A stretch of 64,000 bases of DNA, from NCBI RefSeq assembly GCF_003116135.1, contig NZ_PDOA01000007.1:181409-245408 (forward strand). The letters are read 5' to 3'. How positions within the stretch are numbered: position 1 is the stretch's first letter; each line of letters begins with the position of its first letter. A program made the translations under genes and the position numbers. The DNA is from Teichococcus aestuarii (lineage in GTDB: Bacteria > Pseudomonadota > Alphaproteobacteria > Acetobacterales > Acetobacteraceae). The notes below the pieces were generated by a model. That model saw only the letters and a list, made by a program, of their open reading frames with translations, was not told the DNA's origin and did not search any database. Positions 34,565-43,411 of this stretch are shown one piece after another.

Positions 34565-34710
34565 CAGGGGCATCCTTCCGGTCCGGCGCCGCCGGGTTGT
34601 CCGATGCCGCTATGCTAGGAGGCGCCGCCGGGCATGGAAGCGCCGTCGCCGCCGGGCGGAGCGAAGATCGTGCCGTTTCGCCCCGCCCCGCCGGCACATT
34701 GTGCGGCTGC

Positions 34711-35685
34711 TCAGCCGACGCTGATGTTCCGCTCGCGGATCAGGCGGCCATAGCTCTCGTGATCCGTGCGGATGAGGCGCGCGAACTCCTCGAGGGTCAG
34801 CGGGTCCAGCGTCATGTCGGGGGTGGCGCGCTGCCGCACCATCTCGCTCCGCACCGCCTTCCGCAGGGCTTCGGCCAGGATGCGCTGCACCTCCGGCGGC
34901 GTGCCGGCGGGGGCGCAGATGCCGTGCCAGTAGCGCAGCACGAGGTCGGGATGCCCCAGTTCGCGGAAGGTGGGCACCTCCGGTGTCGCCGCCAGGCGCT
35001 CGGGGGCGGAGAGCGCCAGCACGCGGAAGCGCCGGTTCTCCATATGCGGCAGCAGCGTGTTCAGCGAGCCGGCATAGAAGGGGATGCGGCCCGTCATCAG
35101 GTCGGCCAGCGCGGCCTGCTCGCCGCGGTAGGCGACATTGACCATGCGCAGGCCGGTGCGCCCCTGCAGCATCTCCATCACCAGATGCGGCGTGCTGCCA
35201 TTGCCGACGCTGCCGAAGGGCTGGCCCGGGTTGTTCTTCAGCCAGGCCAGCGTGCCGGCCAGGCCGCCGCCCGGCACCTCCGCCGCGGCGGCGAAGGCCA
35301 CCGGCGCGCGGTAGACCAGCGTGAGCGGCGCGAAATCGGCCGGCTGGTAGGTGATGTTGGGGTAGAAATGCGGGTTCAGCGCCAGGGTGCTGGTGGCGAC
35401 CCAGCCCAGCGTGTAGCCATCCTTCGCCGCCCGCGCCGCCGCCTCGGCGCCGATCATGGTGTTGGCGCCGGGCTTGTTTTCCACGACGATGGGCTGGCCC
35501 AGCGTCTCGCGCGCGGCCTCGGCCACGGCCCGGGCCAGCCCGTCGCCCACGCCGGGGGCGAAGGGATAGATCAGCCGCACCGGGCGGCTGGGGAACGGCG
35601 CCGCCTCGGCCCGCGCGCGCGGGGTGGCCAGGGCAGGCAGGGCCAGGGCGCCGAGCAGCGCCCGACGGGCCAGGGTGATGGACAT
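34711..35685 (-). CDS. Bug-family tripartite tricarboxylate transporter substrate-binding protein
   Basis: Periplasmic receptor of the Bug/TctC family, 324 residues, with a short twin-arginine-like signal (LARRALLGALALPALA, cleavage near ARAEA). Typical segments are FPSRPVRLIYPFAPG, the ENKPGANTMIG ligand loop and NVAYRGEQAALADLM. It lies 63 bp after the fused CoA-transferase gene on the same strand, so it is probably cotranscribed with it and under the same GntR box. The ligand is predicted to be the acid activated by that transferase. No membrane subunits of the transporter are near. Confidence 0.92.
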   Translation of the reverse strand: MSITLARRALLGALALPALATPRARAEAAPFPSRPVRLIYPFAPGVGDGLARAVAEAARETLGQPIVVENKPGANTMIGAEAAARAAKDGYTLGWVATSTLALNPHFYPNITYQPADFAPLTLVYRAPVAFAAAAEVPGGGLAGTLAWLKNNPGQPFGSVGNGSTPHLVMEMLQGRTGLRMVNVAYRGEQAALADLMTGRIPFYAGSLNTLLPHMENRRFRVLALSAPERLAATPEVPTFRELGHPDLVLRYWHGICAPAGTPPEVQRILAEALRKAVRSEMVRQRATPDMTLDPLTLEEFARLIRTDHESYGRLIRERNISVG

Positions 35686-35748
35686 GCTTCCTCCTCCGTG
35701 CCGGCCCTCTCTCGCGGCTTGCGGGGGGCCGTGTCCGAAAAGCCTCCT

Positions 35749-38181
35749 TCAGCCGGCGGGCGCGCGGGCGCGGCGCTCCGAGACCGGCACCGCCTCCTGG
35801 CCGATGATCCGCGCCGCCTCCAGCCGCGCCAGCTCCGCCGCGCCGAGGCCGAGCAGCCCGCCCAGCACCGCGGCATTGTCCTGCCCCAGCGTCGGCGCCG
35901 GGCGCTGCACCGGGTACGGGCCGCGCCCGGCCTCGCGGAAGGGGGCGGAGGGCTGCTCGTGCCGGCCAAGATGCGGCCGTTCCACCACCTGCCAGAAGCC
36001 GCGCGCGGCGAGGTGCGGGTCGCGCTTCAGCGCGCTGGGCCACAGCACCGCGCCGGCGGCGACGCCCGCCGCCTGCAGCGCTTGCATGGCGGCCTCTGGC
36101 GCCCGCGGCCGTGTCCAGGCGGCGAGCGCCGCCTCCAGCTCCGCCTCGCGGGCGCGGCGGCCCTCGGCGGTGGCCAGGGCGGGGTCGCCGGCCAGGTCGG
36201 GGCGGCCGATGGTGCGGGCCAGGGCGGGCCAGGCGGCATCATCCTGCGTGGCCACCACCACCCAGCCTTGCTCCGCGCAGGGGAAGGCGCCGTGCGGCGC
36301 CTGGGTGGGGTGGCGGTTGCCCAGGCGCGGCCCGGGCGTGCCGGTGGCCGAGGTGGCGACGATCCAGGGCGCCGCCAGGGGGAACAGGCACTCCACCTGG
36401 GCGAGGTCGATCTGCTGTCCCTCGCCGGTGCGGCGGTGGTGCAGCAGCGCCACCAGCAGCGCGGCGGCCCCGTTCAGCCCGCCGATCGGGTCGCCATAGG
36501 CGAGCTGGTTGGTGGTGGGCGGCCAGTCCGGCGCGCCGGAGACGGTGGGCAGGCCGGAGGCGTGCTCCAGCGTGGAGCCATAGGCGCGGGCATCGCGCCA
36601 GGGCCCTTCCAGCCCGAAGGCGGGCATGGAGAGCATCACCAGCCCCGGCCGCTCGGCCGAGAGGGCGGCATAATCGAGCCCAAGCTTGGGCAGCACCTCG
36701 CGCGCATAGTTCTCCACCACCGCGTCGGCGTCGCGCACCAGCCGCTTCAGCAGCGCCTTGCCCTCGGGCGTGGCGAGGTCGAGCGTGATGCCGGCCTTGT
36801 TGCGGTTGAGGATGCCGAAGCGCACATCCTTCTCGTAGCGCCGCTCGGCGAAGAAAGCCGGGCGCGGATCGACGCCGCGCCACCAGTCCGGATACTGGCA
36901 CGCCTCCACCTTGATCACCTCGGCGCCGAGATCGGCCAGCTGGCGGGTGCAGAGCGGTCCGGCCCAGCCCATGGAAAGGTCCAGGATGCGCAGCCCCGCG
37001 AGCGGCAGGGGTGCCGGCTTCAGCGTAGGCCGGGGGCGTGAGGCGGGCGGGGGCAGCCGGCCGTCATCCGCCCCGGCACGCGGGGCAGGGCCGCCAGGCA
37101 GGGGCGGGGTGCGCGTCAGGCGCTGCGGCAGCGTCGGCCCCTCGAAGCGCGCCGCGCCGAGCGTGACCGTGCCGAAGGCATCGCGCGCGCGATGGGTGGG
37201 GGTGGCCAGCAGCGCCGCCATCTCCGGCACCACGGCGAAGGGCAAGCGGCGGCGGATGGCCTCGGCGAACCACTCCTCGGCGCTGCGCGCGGCGAGGCGC
37301 GGCGCGAAGAGGGCCTCCAGCGCATCGGCATGGCGCAGCCGGTCCAGCCCGATGACGAAGCGCGGGTCCTCCGCCAGCTCCGGCAGGCCGACCATCTCGC
37401 AGAAGGCGCGGAACTGCGCGGGGGTCACGATGGTGACGCCGAGCCAGCCCTCGCGGCAGCGATACACCCCGAGGGGGGAGCTGGGCGCGAAGCGGTTGAC
37501 GCCGTAGCGCCGCTCCACCTCCGGGTTGGTGACGCTCTGCGCCGCCTGGTACTCGGCCACCGCGATGTTGGCCTCGTGCAGGCTGATCTCCAGCCGGCGC
37601 CCGGCGCCGGACCACAGCGCGGCGGCCACCGCGTTGAAGGCGGCGAGCGCGCCCGTCACCGCCCCGGCGATGCCGCCCAGCAGGGAGGGCGGCCCTTCCG
37701 CCGGGCCGGTGCAGGCGAAGACGCCCGCCAGCGCGCGCACCACCGCATCGGTGGCCGCGAGATCCCGGTAGGGTCCGCTCTCGCCGAACCAGGAGATCTC
37801 GGCGGCGACCAGATGCGGCTGGTCGAGCCCGAGGCGCGTGCCTTCCCGCGCCGCCGGGGCGCGGCCGTCGAGCAGCACGTCGCAGCCCGGCAGCAGGGCG
37901 CGGGCGCGCTCCAGCCCGGCATGGCCGGCGAGATCGGCGGTGAGGCTGCGCTTGTTGGTGCTGAGCCAACCGAAGAGCGCCGATTCCGCGCCCTCCCCGC
38001 TCTCCACCAGGGGCGGCTCGCGGCGCAGCGCATCGCCCCCCGGTGGCTCCAGCTTCAGCACCTCGGCACCGAAATCGGCGAACAGCTTGCCGAGGTAGGA
38101 GAGGGCGACGCCCTCGCCCAGCTCCAGCACGCGCAGATGCGCGAAGGGCAGGGGGGCGTCCGGCGGCCGGGGCATGCGCAT
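35749..38181 (-). CDS. Fused didomain CaiB/BaiF CoA-transferase
   Basis: An 810-residue protein made of two family III CoA-transferase units joined by a Pro/Arg-rich linker (about residues 365-400). Unit 1 (about 10-365) retains the aspartate expected to form the acyl intermediate (Asp145 in LAATDAVVRALAGVF). In unit 2 (about 400-795) the aligned position is glycine (Gly535 in ARAYGSTLEHASGL). Usual members are ~400-residue homodimers that form interlocked rings, so the fusion may encode a pseudo-heterodimer. It moves CoA between carboxylic acids; the substrate is unknown. A TTGTGACAA-type box lies at 38216-38239 just before the start, matching one before the carboxylase genes. Confidence 0.92.
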   Translation of the reverse strand: MRMPRPPDAPLPFAHLRVLELGEGVALSYLGKLFADFGAEVLKLEPPGGDALRREPPLVESGEGAESALFGWLSTNKRSLTADLAGHAGLERARALLPGCDVLLDGRAPAAREGTRLGLDQPHLVAAEISWFGESGPYRDLAATDAVVRALAGVFACTGPAEGPPSLLGGIAGAVTGALAAFNAVAAALWSGAGRRLEISLHEANIAVAEYQAAQSVTNPEVERRYGVNRFAPSSPLGVYRCREGWLGVTIVTPAQFRAFCEMVGLPELAEDPRFVIGLDRLRHADALEALFAPRLAARSAEEWFAEAIRRRLPFAVVPEMAALLATPTHRARDAFGTVTLGAARFEGPTLPQRLTRTPPLPGGPAPRAGADDGRLPPPASRPRPTLKPAPLPLAGLRILDLSMGWAGPLCTRQLADLGAEVIKVEACQYPDWWRGVDPRPAFFAERRYEKDVRFGILNRNKAGITLDLATPEGKALLKRLVRDADAVVENYAREVLPKLGLDYAALSAERPGLVMLSMPAFGLEGPWRDARAYGSTLEHASGLPTVSGAPDWPPTTNQLAYGDPIGGLNGAAALLVALLHHRRTGEGQQIDLAQVECLFPLAAPWIVATSATGTPGPRLGNRHPTQAPHGAFPCAEQGWVVVATQDDAAWPALARTIGRPDLAGDPALATAEGRRAREAELEAALAAWTRPRAPEAAMQALQAAGVAAGAVLWPSALKRDPHLAARGFWQVVERPHLGRHEQPSAPFREAGRGPYPVQRPAPTLGQDNAAVLGGLLGLGAAELARLEAARIIGQEAVPVSERRARAPAG

Positions 38182-38215
38182 CCTCCCGAGGCCGCGGTGC
38201 GAGGCGGGCGGCCTA

Positions 38216-38239
38216 TTTTGTGATTTGTGACAACTAAAT
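38216..38239. promoter_or_regulatory. GntR box 1, upstream of fused CoA-transferase
   Basis: TGTGATTTGTGACAAC (38219-38234) contains the palindrome TTGT-G-ACAA, typical of FCD-type GntR operators. It is 35 bp before the CoA-transferase start and just after the GntR gene stop. It matches box 2 at 39021 in 15 of 16 positions. Confidence 0.7.
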
Positions 38240-38244
38240 CCCGC

Positions 38245-38970
38245 CTAATCCGCCGCGTCAAGCACCGGGCGCGGCCGCGGCAGCGCCCCGACATTGATCT
38301 CCGGCAGCCGCCGCAGCAGCACCTCGGCATAGACGCTGATGTCCCGCTGGATGGCGAGCCGCGCCAGCGCCCCGTCCTGCGTGCGCATCGCGCGGATGAT
38401 GTCGTTGTGCGGATGCGCGTCCGGGTGGTGCAGGAAGCGCACCTGCCGCAGCCCCGCCACCAGCGGCCCGCATTGCAGCCACAGCCCCTCGATGATGCGC
38501 GCCAGCACCGGCATGTTGGCGAGCGCGCAGATCTCCATGTGGAAGCGCTCATTCTCCACCAGCATCGCGACGCCCTCGCCGCTGAGCCGTGCCTCGGTCA
38601 TGCGGGCATGGATGGCGGCAAGGCGCTCGGCATCGGCGGGGGTGGCGCGCTCGGCGGCGCGGGCTGCGGCCTTGCCCTCCAGCTCGCCGCGCAGCTCGGC
38701 GATCTCGCGGAAGCGCTCGTCGGACAGCACCGGCACGCGCACCGAGCGGTGGTCGAACTGCTCCAGCGCGCCCTCGCTCACCAGCCGCGCCAGAGCGTCC
38801 CGCACCGGCGTGGCGCTGACGCCCAGCTCCTGCGCCAGGTCCCGCAGCTTCAGCTTCTCGCCGGGGCGGAAGCGGCTGCGCATCAGCTCGGTGCGGAGGC
38901 GCTGATAGACCTTGGCGCCGATGCTCTCGGCGGTGATGGGAAGGGGCGGGGCGTCTGCGGTGTCCGGCAT
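38245..38970 (-). CDS. GntR family transcriptional regulator (FCD domain)
   Basis: FadR/FCD-type regulator, 241 residues. The DNA-binding domain (about residues 17-83) includes DLAQELGVSATPVRDALARLVSEGAL; the FCD domain carries the metal-site pattern (ENERFHMEICALA and HHPDAHPHNDIIRAM). I chose the ATG at 38970 because the preceding frame has no regulator homology. Its gene sits between the CoA-transferase and the carboxylase operon, and both have the same box in front of them, so it probably represses all three units, including its own gene (box 2 lies in its upstream region). Confidence 0.92.
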   Translation of the reverse strand: MPDTADAPPLPITAESIGAKVYQRLRTELMRSRFRPGEKLKLRDLAQELGVSATPVRDALARLVSEGALEQFDHRSVRVPVLSDERFREIAELRGELEGKAAARAAERATPADAERLAAIHARMTEARLSGEGVAMLVENERFHMEICALANMPVLARIIEGLWLQCGPLVAGLRQVRFLHHPDAHPHNDIIRAMRTQDGALARLAIQRDISVYAEVLLRRLPEINVGALPRPRPVLDAAD

Positions 38971-39020
38971 GGAGGCTTCCTGCCATGGGGCGGGGCTGCT
39001 TGACAGTCCTGCCGCCATGC

Positions 39021-39044
39021 TGTGATCTGTGACAACAAAATAAA
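39021..39044. promoter_or_regulatory. GntR box 2, divergent promoter region of carboxylase operon
   Basis: TGTGATCTGTGACAAC (39021-39036), followed by an A-rich stretch, is nearly identical to box 1 and in the same orientation. It lies 28 bp before the biotin carrier ATG and 50 bp upstream of the divergent GntR gene. Confidence 0.7.
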
Positions 39045-39064
39045 GGCTCCTGGGGGAAACGACC

Positions 39065-39286
39065 ATGGCCGAGGTGAAAATCGCCGCTGAGATCGCGGCC
39101 TCCGTCTGGCAGATCCAGGCACGGCCGGGCGACACGCTGGCCGAGGGCGACACCGTCCTGCTGCTGGAATCGATGAAGATGGAGATCCCGGTGACCGCGC
39201 CGCGCGCCGGGCGCCTCGCCGCCATCCTGGTGGCGGAAGGCGAGGCGGTGGAGGAAGGCCAGACCGTCGCGCTGCTGGAGGCGTGA
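39065..39286 (+). CDS. Biotin/lipoyl carrier protein (BCCP-like, 73 aa)
   Basis: Minimal biotin carrier of 73 residues consisting only of the biotinyl domain. The acceptor lysine is Lys38 in ESMKME, flanked by the two symmetric half-barrels (GDTLAEGDTVLLL; GEAVEEGQTVALLEA). It lacks the N-terminal part of the AccB of fatty acid synthesis, which marks it as a catabolic or accessory acyl-CoA carboxylase carrier. Its stop is followed by the biotin carboxylase start within 2 bp. Confidence 0.92.
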   Translation: MAEVKIAAEIAASVWQIQARPGDTLAEGDTVLLLESMKMEIPVTAPRAGRLAAILVAEGEAVEEGQTVALLEA

Positions 39287-39288
39287 GC

Positions 39289-40674
39289 ATGGCCGCCGAT
39301 GCCGTCCTGATCGCCAACCGGGGCGAGATCGCCTGCCGCATCGCCGCCACCTGCCGGCGCATGGGCCTGCCCACCGTGGCCGTCTTCTCGGAGGCCGATG
39401 CGGCGGCGATGCATGTCGCCGCGGCGGACCGGGCGGAGCCGATCGGCCCGGCGCATCCGCGCCATTCCTACCTCTCCATCCCGGCGCTGATCGAGGCGGC
39501 GCGGCGCTCGGGCGCGCGCATGGTGCATCCGGGCTATGGCTTCCTCAGCGAGAACGCCGAATTCGCCGCGGCCTGCGCCGGGGCGGGGCTGGTGTTCATC
39601 GGCCCCTCGCCCGAGGCGATCCGCGCCATGGGCGGCAAGGCGGCGGCCAAGGCCGTGGCGCGCCGGGCCGGCGTCGCCGCCGTGCCGGGCTATGAGGGCG
39701 AGGACCAGTCCGAGGGCCGGCTGCTGGCGGAGGCTGAGGCGATCGGCTTCCCCGTGCTGATCAAGGCCGTGGCGGGCGGCGGCGGCCGTGGCATGCGCGC
39801 CGTGGCCGAGGCCGCGGGCTTCCCCGCCGCCCTGGCGGCGGCGCGGCGCGAGGCCGGCGCCTTCGGCGACGAGCGGGTTCTGGTGGAGAAGCTGGTGCCG
39901 CGCGCCCGGCACATCGAGGTGCAGATCCTGGCCGATGGCCATGGCACCGTGCTGCACCTGGGCGAGCGGGACTGCACCCTGCAGCGCCGCAACCAGAAGC
40001 TGGTCGAGGAATCCCCCGCGCCGGGCGTCGATCCGGCGCTGCGCGCGGAACTCGGCCGGCGTGCCGCGGCGCTGGCGCGGGCGGTGGGCTATGTCGGCGC
40101 CGGCACGGTGGAGTTCGTCGCCGAGGCGGGCGCCACGCCGCAGGCGGACGGCATCTGGTTCATCGAGATGAACACCCGCCTCCAGGTGGAGCACCCGGTC
40201 ACGGAGATGGTCACCGGGCTCGACCTGGTGGAGTGGCAGATCCGCGTCGCCCGGGGCGAGAGGCTGCCCTGGACGCAGGCGGAGATCCGGCTGGAAGGCC
40301 ATGCCGTGGAGGCCCGGCTCTGCGCCGAGGACCCGGCGCGCGGCTTCCTGCCTTCGCCGGGGCGGCTGGCGGAGCTGATCCTGCCCGGGGCGGCGCCTGG
40401 GCTGCGCGTCGATGCCGGGGTGCGCCAGGGCGACACCCTCACCCCCTTCTACGACCCGATGATCGCCAAGGTCATCGCCCACGCCCCGACCCGGGCCGAG
40501 GCGCTGGCGAAGCTCGCCGCCGCGCTGGAAGGCTGCACGGCCCGCGGCGTGGCGCTGAACGCCGCCTTCCTCGCCGCCGCGCTGCGCAGCCCGGCGATGC
40601 GCGCGGCCGAGATGGACACGCATTTCCTCGAACGCGCCCGCGCCGGGCTGCTGGCCGGCGACGCCGCCGCCTGA
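39289..40674 (+). CDS. Biotin carboxylase subunit of an acyl-CoA carboxylase
   Basis: ATP-grasp enzyme that carboxylates biotin on the carrier protein, 461 residues. Visible are ANRGEIACRI at the N-terminus, the Gly-rich ATP loop (AVAGGGGRGMRAV), the GERDCTLQRRNQKLVEESPAP segment, and the EMNTRLQVEHPVTEMVTGLDLVEWQ catalytic region. GGAGG at 39277-39281 is seven bases before the ATG at 39289, favouring it over the overlapping GTG at 39283. It lacks a fused carrier domain; the separate 73-residue carrier supplies it. Confidence 0.94.
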   Translation: MAADAVLIANRGEIACRIAATCRRMGLPTVAVFSEADAAAMHVAAADRAEPIGPAHPRHSYLSIPALIEAARRSGARMVHPGYGFLSENAEFAAACAGAGLVFIGPSPEAIRAMGGKAAAKAVARRAGVAAVPGYEGEDQSEGRLLAEAEAIGFPVLIKAVAGGGGRGMRAVAEAAGFPAALAAARREAGAFGDERVLVEKLVPRARHIEVQILADGHGTVLHLGERDCTLQRRNQKLVEESPAPGVDPALRAELGRRAAALARAVGYVGAGTVEFVAEAGATPQADGIWFIEMNTRLQVEHPVTEMVTGLDLVEWQIRVARGERLPWTQAEIRLEGHAVEARLCAEDPARGFLPSPGRLAELILPGAAPGLRVDAGVRQGDTLTPFYDPMIAKVIAHAPTRAEALAKLAAALEGCTARGVALNAAFLAAALRSPAMRAAEMDTHFLERARAGLLAGDAAA

Positions 40675-40702
40675 CCCTGGACGCGAACAGGAGCGCCCCC
40701 CG

Positions 40703-42286
40703 ATGCCCGATACCCACACGCCCCCCGCCAGCAACTGGCAGCCCGAGCTGGACGAGCTGCGCCGGCGCGAAGCCATGGCGCGCGAGATGGGCGGCGCCGA
40801 CAAGGTGCGCCGCCAGCACGAGGGCGGCCGCCTGACGGTGCGCGAGCGGGTGGACCGCCTGGCCGATCCCGGCAGCTTCCACGAGATCGGCGCCATCGCC
40901 GGCCGCGCGGAATACGAGCCGGACGGCACGCTGCGCCAGCTCGTCCCCTCCAACTGCGTCTTCGGCCGCGCCGAGATCGACGGCCGCCCGGTGGTGGTGG
41001 TGGGGGACGACTTCACCGTGCGCGGCGGCTCGGCCGATGCCACCATCCGCGAGAAGCCGCTGATGGCCGAGCGGATGGCCAATGAATACCGCCTGCCCAT
41101 CATCCGCGTCATCGAGGGCTCGGGCGGCGGCGGCTCGGTGAAGACCATCGAGACCACGGGGCGGGCCAACCTGCCGGGCGGCGTCGGCGGCACCGGCCTG
41201 TTCCACTACACCACGCTCAACCTCAGCGCCGTGCCGGTGGTGGGGCTCGGGCTCGGTTCGGTGGCAGGCCTCGGCGCGGCGCGGCTGGCCGCCAGCCACT
41301 ACTCGGTGATGACCAAGAGCGCCGCCATGTTCGTCGCCGGCCCGCCGGTGGTGAAGCGGCTCGGCCAGGACCTCACCAAGCAGGAGCTGGGCGGCTGGGA
41401 GATCCAGACCAGGTCCGGCGCCGTGGACCATGCGGTGGAGACGGAGGAGGAGGCCTTCGACTGCGCCCGCCGCTTCCTCTCCTACCTGCCCTCCTCGGTG
41501 CACGGGCTGCCGCCCGATACCGCCTGCCAGGACGATCCCGGGAGGCGTGAGGAGAAGCTCTTCTCCATCGTCCCGCGCGACAAGCGGCGCGTCTACCAGA
41601 TGCGCCAGATCATCGAGGCCGTCGTCGACCAGGGCAGCTTCTTCGAGCAGGGGAAGATGTTCGGCCGCTCGCTGATCACCGGCTTCGCCCGCTTCGGCGG
41701 CCGCGCCGTGGCGCTGATGGCGAGCGACCCGTATTTCTACGGCGGCTCCTGGACGGCCGAGACCTGCCAGAAGGTGGTGCGCTTCCTCGACATGGCGGAG
41801 ACCTTCCGCCTGCCCGTGGTCTATCTGGTGGACTGCCCCGGCTTCATGATCGGGCTGGAGGCGGAGCGCGCCGCCACCATCCGCCACGGCGTGCGCGCCA
41901 TGGCGGCGATGAACCAGACCACCGTGCCCTGGTGCAGCATCATCATCCGCAACGCCTTCGGCGTGGCGGGGGCGGCGCACACGCCGGCGGGGCGGCTCTC
42001 GCTGCGCTATGCCTGGCTCTCGGCGCGCTGGGGCTCGCTGCCGCTGGAGGGCGGCATCGAGGCCGCCTACCGCGCCGAGATCGAGGCGGCGCCCGACCCG
42101 GCCGCCAAGCTTGCCGAGATCGAGCACAGGCTGGGGCTGCTCCGCTCGCCCTTCCGCACGGCCGAGACCTTCTGGGTGGAGGAGATCATCGACCCGCGCG
42201 AGACGCGGCGGCTGCTCTGCGAGTTCACGCAGCTGGCCGGGCCGCTGCGCGCGGCGCAGCCCGGGCGGTTCCAGATGCGGCCCTGA
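40703..42286 (+). CDS. Acyl-CoA carboxylase carboxyltransferase subunit (PccB/MccB type)
   Basis: Carboxyltransferase of 527 residues with both crotonase-like halves, as in propionyl-CoA and methylcrotonyl-CoA carboxylase beta subunits. The N-half has the VFGRAEIDGRPVVVVGDDFTVRGG segment; the C-half has the VDCPGFMIGLEAER acyl-CoA site and the NAFGVAGAAHTP loop. It transfers CO2 from biotin to an acyl-CoA, probably one made by the fused CoA-transferase that shares its GntR box. The acyl substrate cannot be read from sequence. It is followed by a strong palindrome. Confidence 0.93.
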   Translation: MPDTHTPPASNWQPELDELRRREAMAREMGGADKVRRQHEGGRLTVRERVDRLADPGSFHEIGAIAGRAEYEPDGTLRQLVPSNCVFGRAEIDGRPVVVVGDDFTVRGGSADATIREKPLMAERMANEYRLPIIRVIEGSGGGGSVKTIETTGRANLPGGVGGTGLFHYTTLNLSAVPVVGLGLGSVAGLGAARLAASHYSVMTKSAAMFVAGPPVVKRLGQDLTKQELGGWEIQTRSGAVDHAVETEEEAFDCARRFLSYLPSSVHGLPPDTACQDDPGRREEKLFSIVPRDKRRVYQMRQIIEAVVDQGSFFEQGKMFGRSLITGFARFGGRAVALMASDPYFYGGSWTAETCQKVVRFLDMAETFRLPVVYLVDCPGFMIGLEAERAATIRHGVRAMAAMNQTTVPWCSIIIRNAFGVAGAAHTPAGRLSLRYAWLSARWGSLPLEGGIEAAYRAEIEAAPDPAAKLAEIEHRLGLLRSPFRTAETFWVEEIIDPRETRRLLCEFTQLAGPLRAAQPGRFQMRP

Positions 42287-42289
42287 GTT

Positions 42290-42311
42290 CCGCCGCCCGG
42301 CCGGGCGGCGG
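42290..42311 (+). terminator. Terminator after the carboxylase operon
   Basis: Perfect 22-bp palindrome with arms CCGCCGCCCGG and CCGGGCGGCGG, followed by TTTA, four bases after the carboxyltransferase stop. It separates the carboxylase operon from the tandem Bug genes, perhaps only partially. Confidence 0.6.
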
Positions 42312-42362
42312 TTTACCGGAAGAGGGCGGCTCCCATGCAGGGCTGCCCCGGGAGGATCCGCG

Positions 42363-43361
42363 ATGAGGATGTTCACCGCCCTGGCCGGCACGGCCAGGGT
42401 GCTGGGTCTGGCCGCCCTGCTGGCGCCCGCCCCCCTGGCGCTTTCCCGGGCGGCCGAGGGGGTCTTCCCCGACCGGCCGCCGCGCATCATCGGCGGCTTC
42501 GCGCCCGGCGGCACCAGCGACATCGTGGCGCGGCTCGTGGCCGAGGCGGTGGCCCCCGCCTTCGGCCAGCGGCCGGTGGTCGAGAACCGCACCGGCGCCA
42601 ATGGCGCGATCGCCGCCGAGGCGGTGGCCCGCGCGGCGCCGGATGGCCACACGGTGCTGCAATGCGCCACCGGCCTGCTCACCATCACGCCGCAGCTGCC
42701 CGGCGCGCAGATGCCGCTCGACCCCGCCCAGGAGCTGGTGCCGATCGTCAACGTGGCACACTCCACCCAGGTCATGGTGGTGGCCGCGCAATCCCCGTAC
42801 CAGGACGTGGCGGGCTTCCTGGCGGCGGCGCGGCGGCAGCCGGGGCGGCTGAGCTATGCCAGCGCCGGCATCGGCTCCGTCTCCCACCTCTCCGGCGCGC
42901 GGCTGGCGCAGCAGGCGGGGCTCGGCCTGGTGCACGTGCCCTATCGTGGCGCCGCGCTGGGCGTGGTGGACGTGGTGGCCGGCCGGGCCGACACCATCAT
43001 CACCAATCTCGGCGACGTGGTGGCGCAGATCCAGGGCGGCGGGCTGCGCCTGCTGGCCTTCGCCGACGGCATCGGCTCGCCGCTCTTCCCGGAGGCGCCG
43101 CAGATCTCGGCCACGGTGCCGGGCTATGCCGTCAGCGGCTGGTTCGGCCTGTGCGGCCCGCGCGGCATGCCGGCCGGGCTGGTGGCACGCTGGGCCGCGG
43201 CGGTGCGCCAGGGCATGGACACGCCGGAGATGCGACGGCGCCTGCAGGAGCTGGGGCTGACCCCGCGCCTGGAGGAGCCGGCGCGCTTCGCCGAGACCAT
43301 CGCCCAGGACCACCGCGACTGGGGCGCGGTGATCCGCGCCGGCGGCATCCGCGTCGAATGA
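42363..43361 (+). CDS. Bug-family substrate-binding protein (tandem copy 1)
   Basis: Periplasmic Bug/TctC receptor of 332 residues. Signal peptide of about 30 residues (cleavage near SRAAE), then FPDRPPRIIGGFAPGGTSDIVARL, the ENRTGANGAIA ligand loop, HVPYRGAALGVVDVVAGRAD and WFGLCGPRGMP. It lies downstream of the carboxylase operon on the same strand. The next gene is a clear paralogue; differences cluster outside the ligand loop. Ligand unknown, perhaps the acid handled by the CoA-transferase/carboxylase module. Confidence 0.92.
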   Translation: MRMFTALAGTARVLGLAALLAPAPLALSRAAEGVFPDRPPRIIGGFAPGGTSDIVARLVAEAVAPAFGQRPVVENRTGANGAIAAEAVARAAPDGHTVLQCATGLLTITPQLPGAQMPLDPAQELVPIVNVAHSTQVMVVAAQSPYQDVAGFLAAARRQPGRLSYASAGIGSVSHLSGARLAQQAGLGLVHVPYRGAALGVVDVVAGRADTIITNLGDVVAQIQGGGLRLLAFADGIGSPLFPEAPQISATVPGYAVSGWFGLCGPRGMPAGLVARWAAAVRQGMDTPEMRRRLQELGLTPRLEEPARFAETIAQDHRDWGAVIRAGGIRVE

Positions 43362-43411
43362 GCGCGCGCCGCAGGATCCCAGACCCACCATCCCTCAGGA
43401 GGACCACCGCC

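Noticed and set aside
34597..37041. Plus-strand open frame of about 810 codons across the Bug and CoA-transferase genes
   Set aside because: Its translation is biased and motif-free; both genes on the opposite strand have full family signatures.
38971..41193. Upstream extension of the GntR frame by over 700 codons
   Set aside because: It runs antisense through the biotin carrier, biotin carboxylase and carboxyltransferase genes; the GntR fold starts at 38970.
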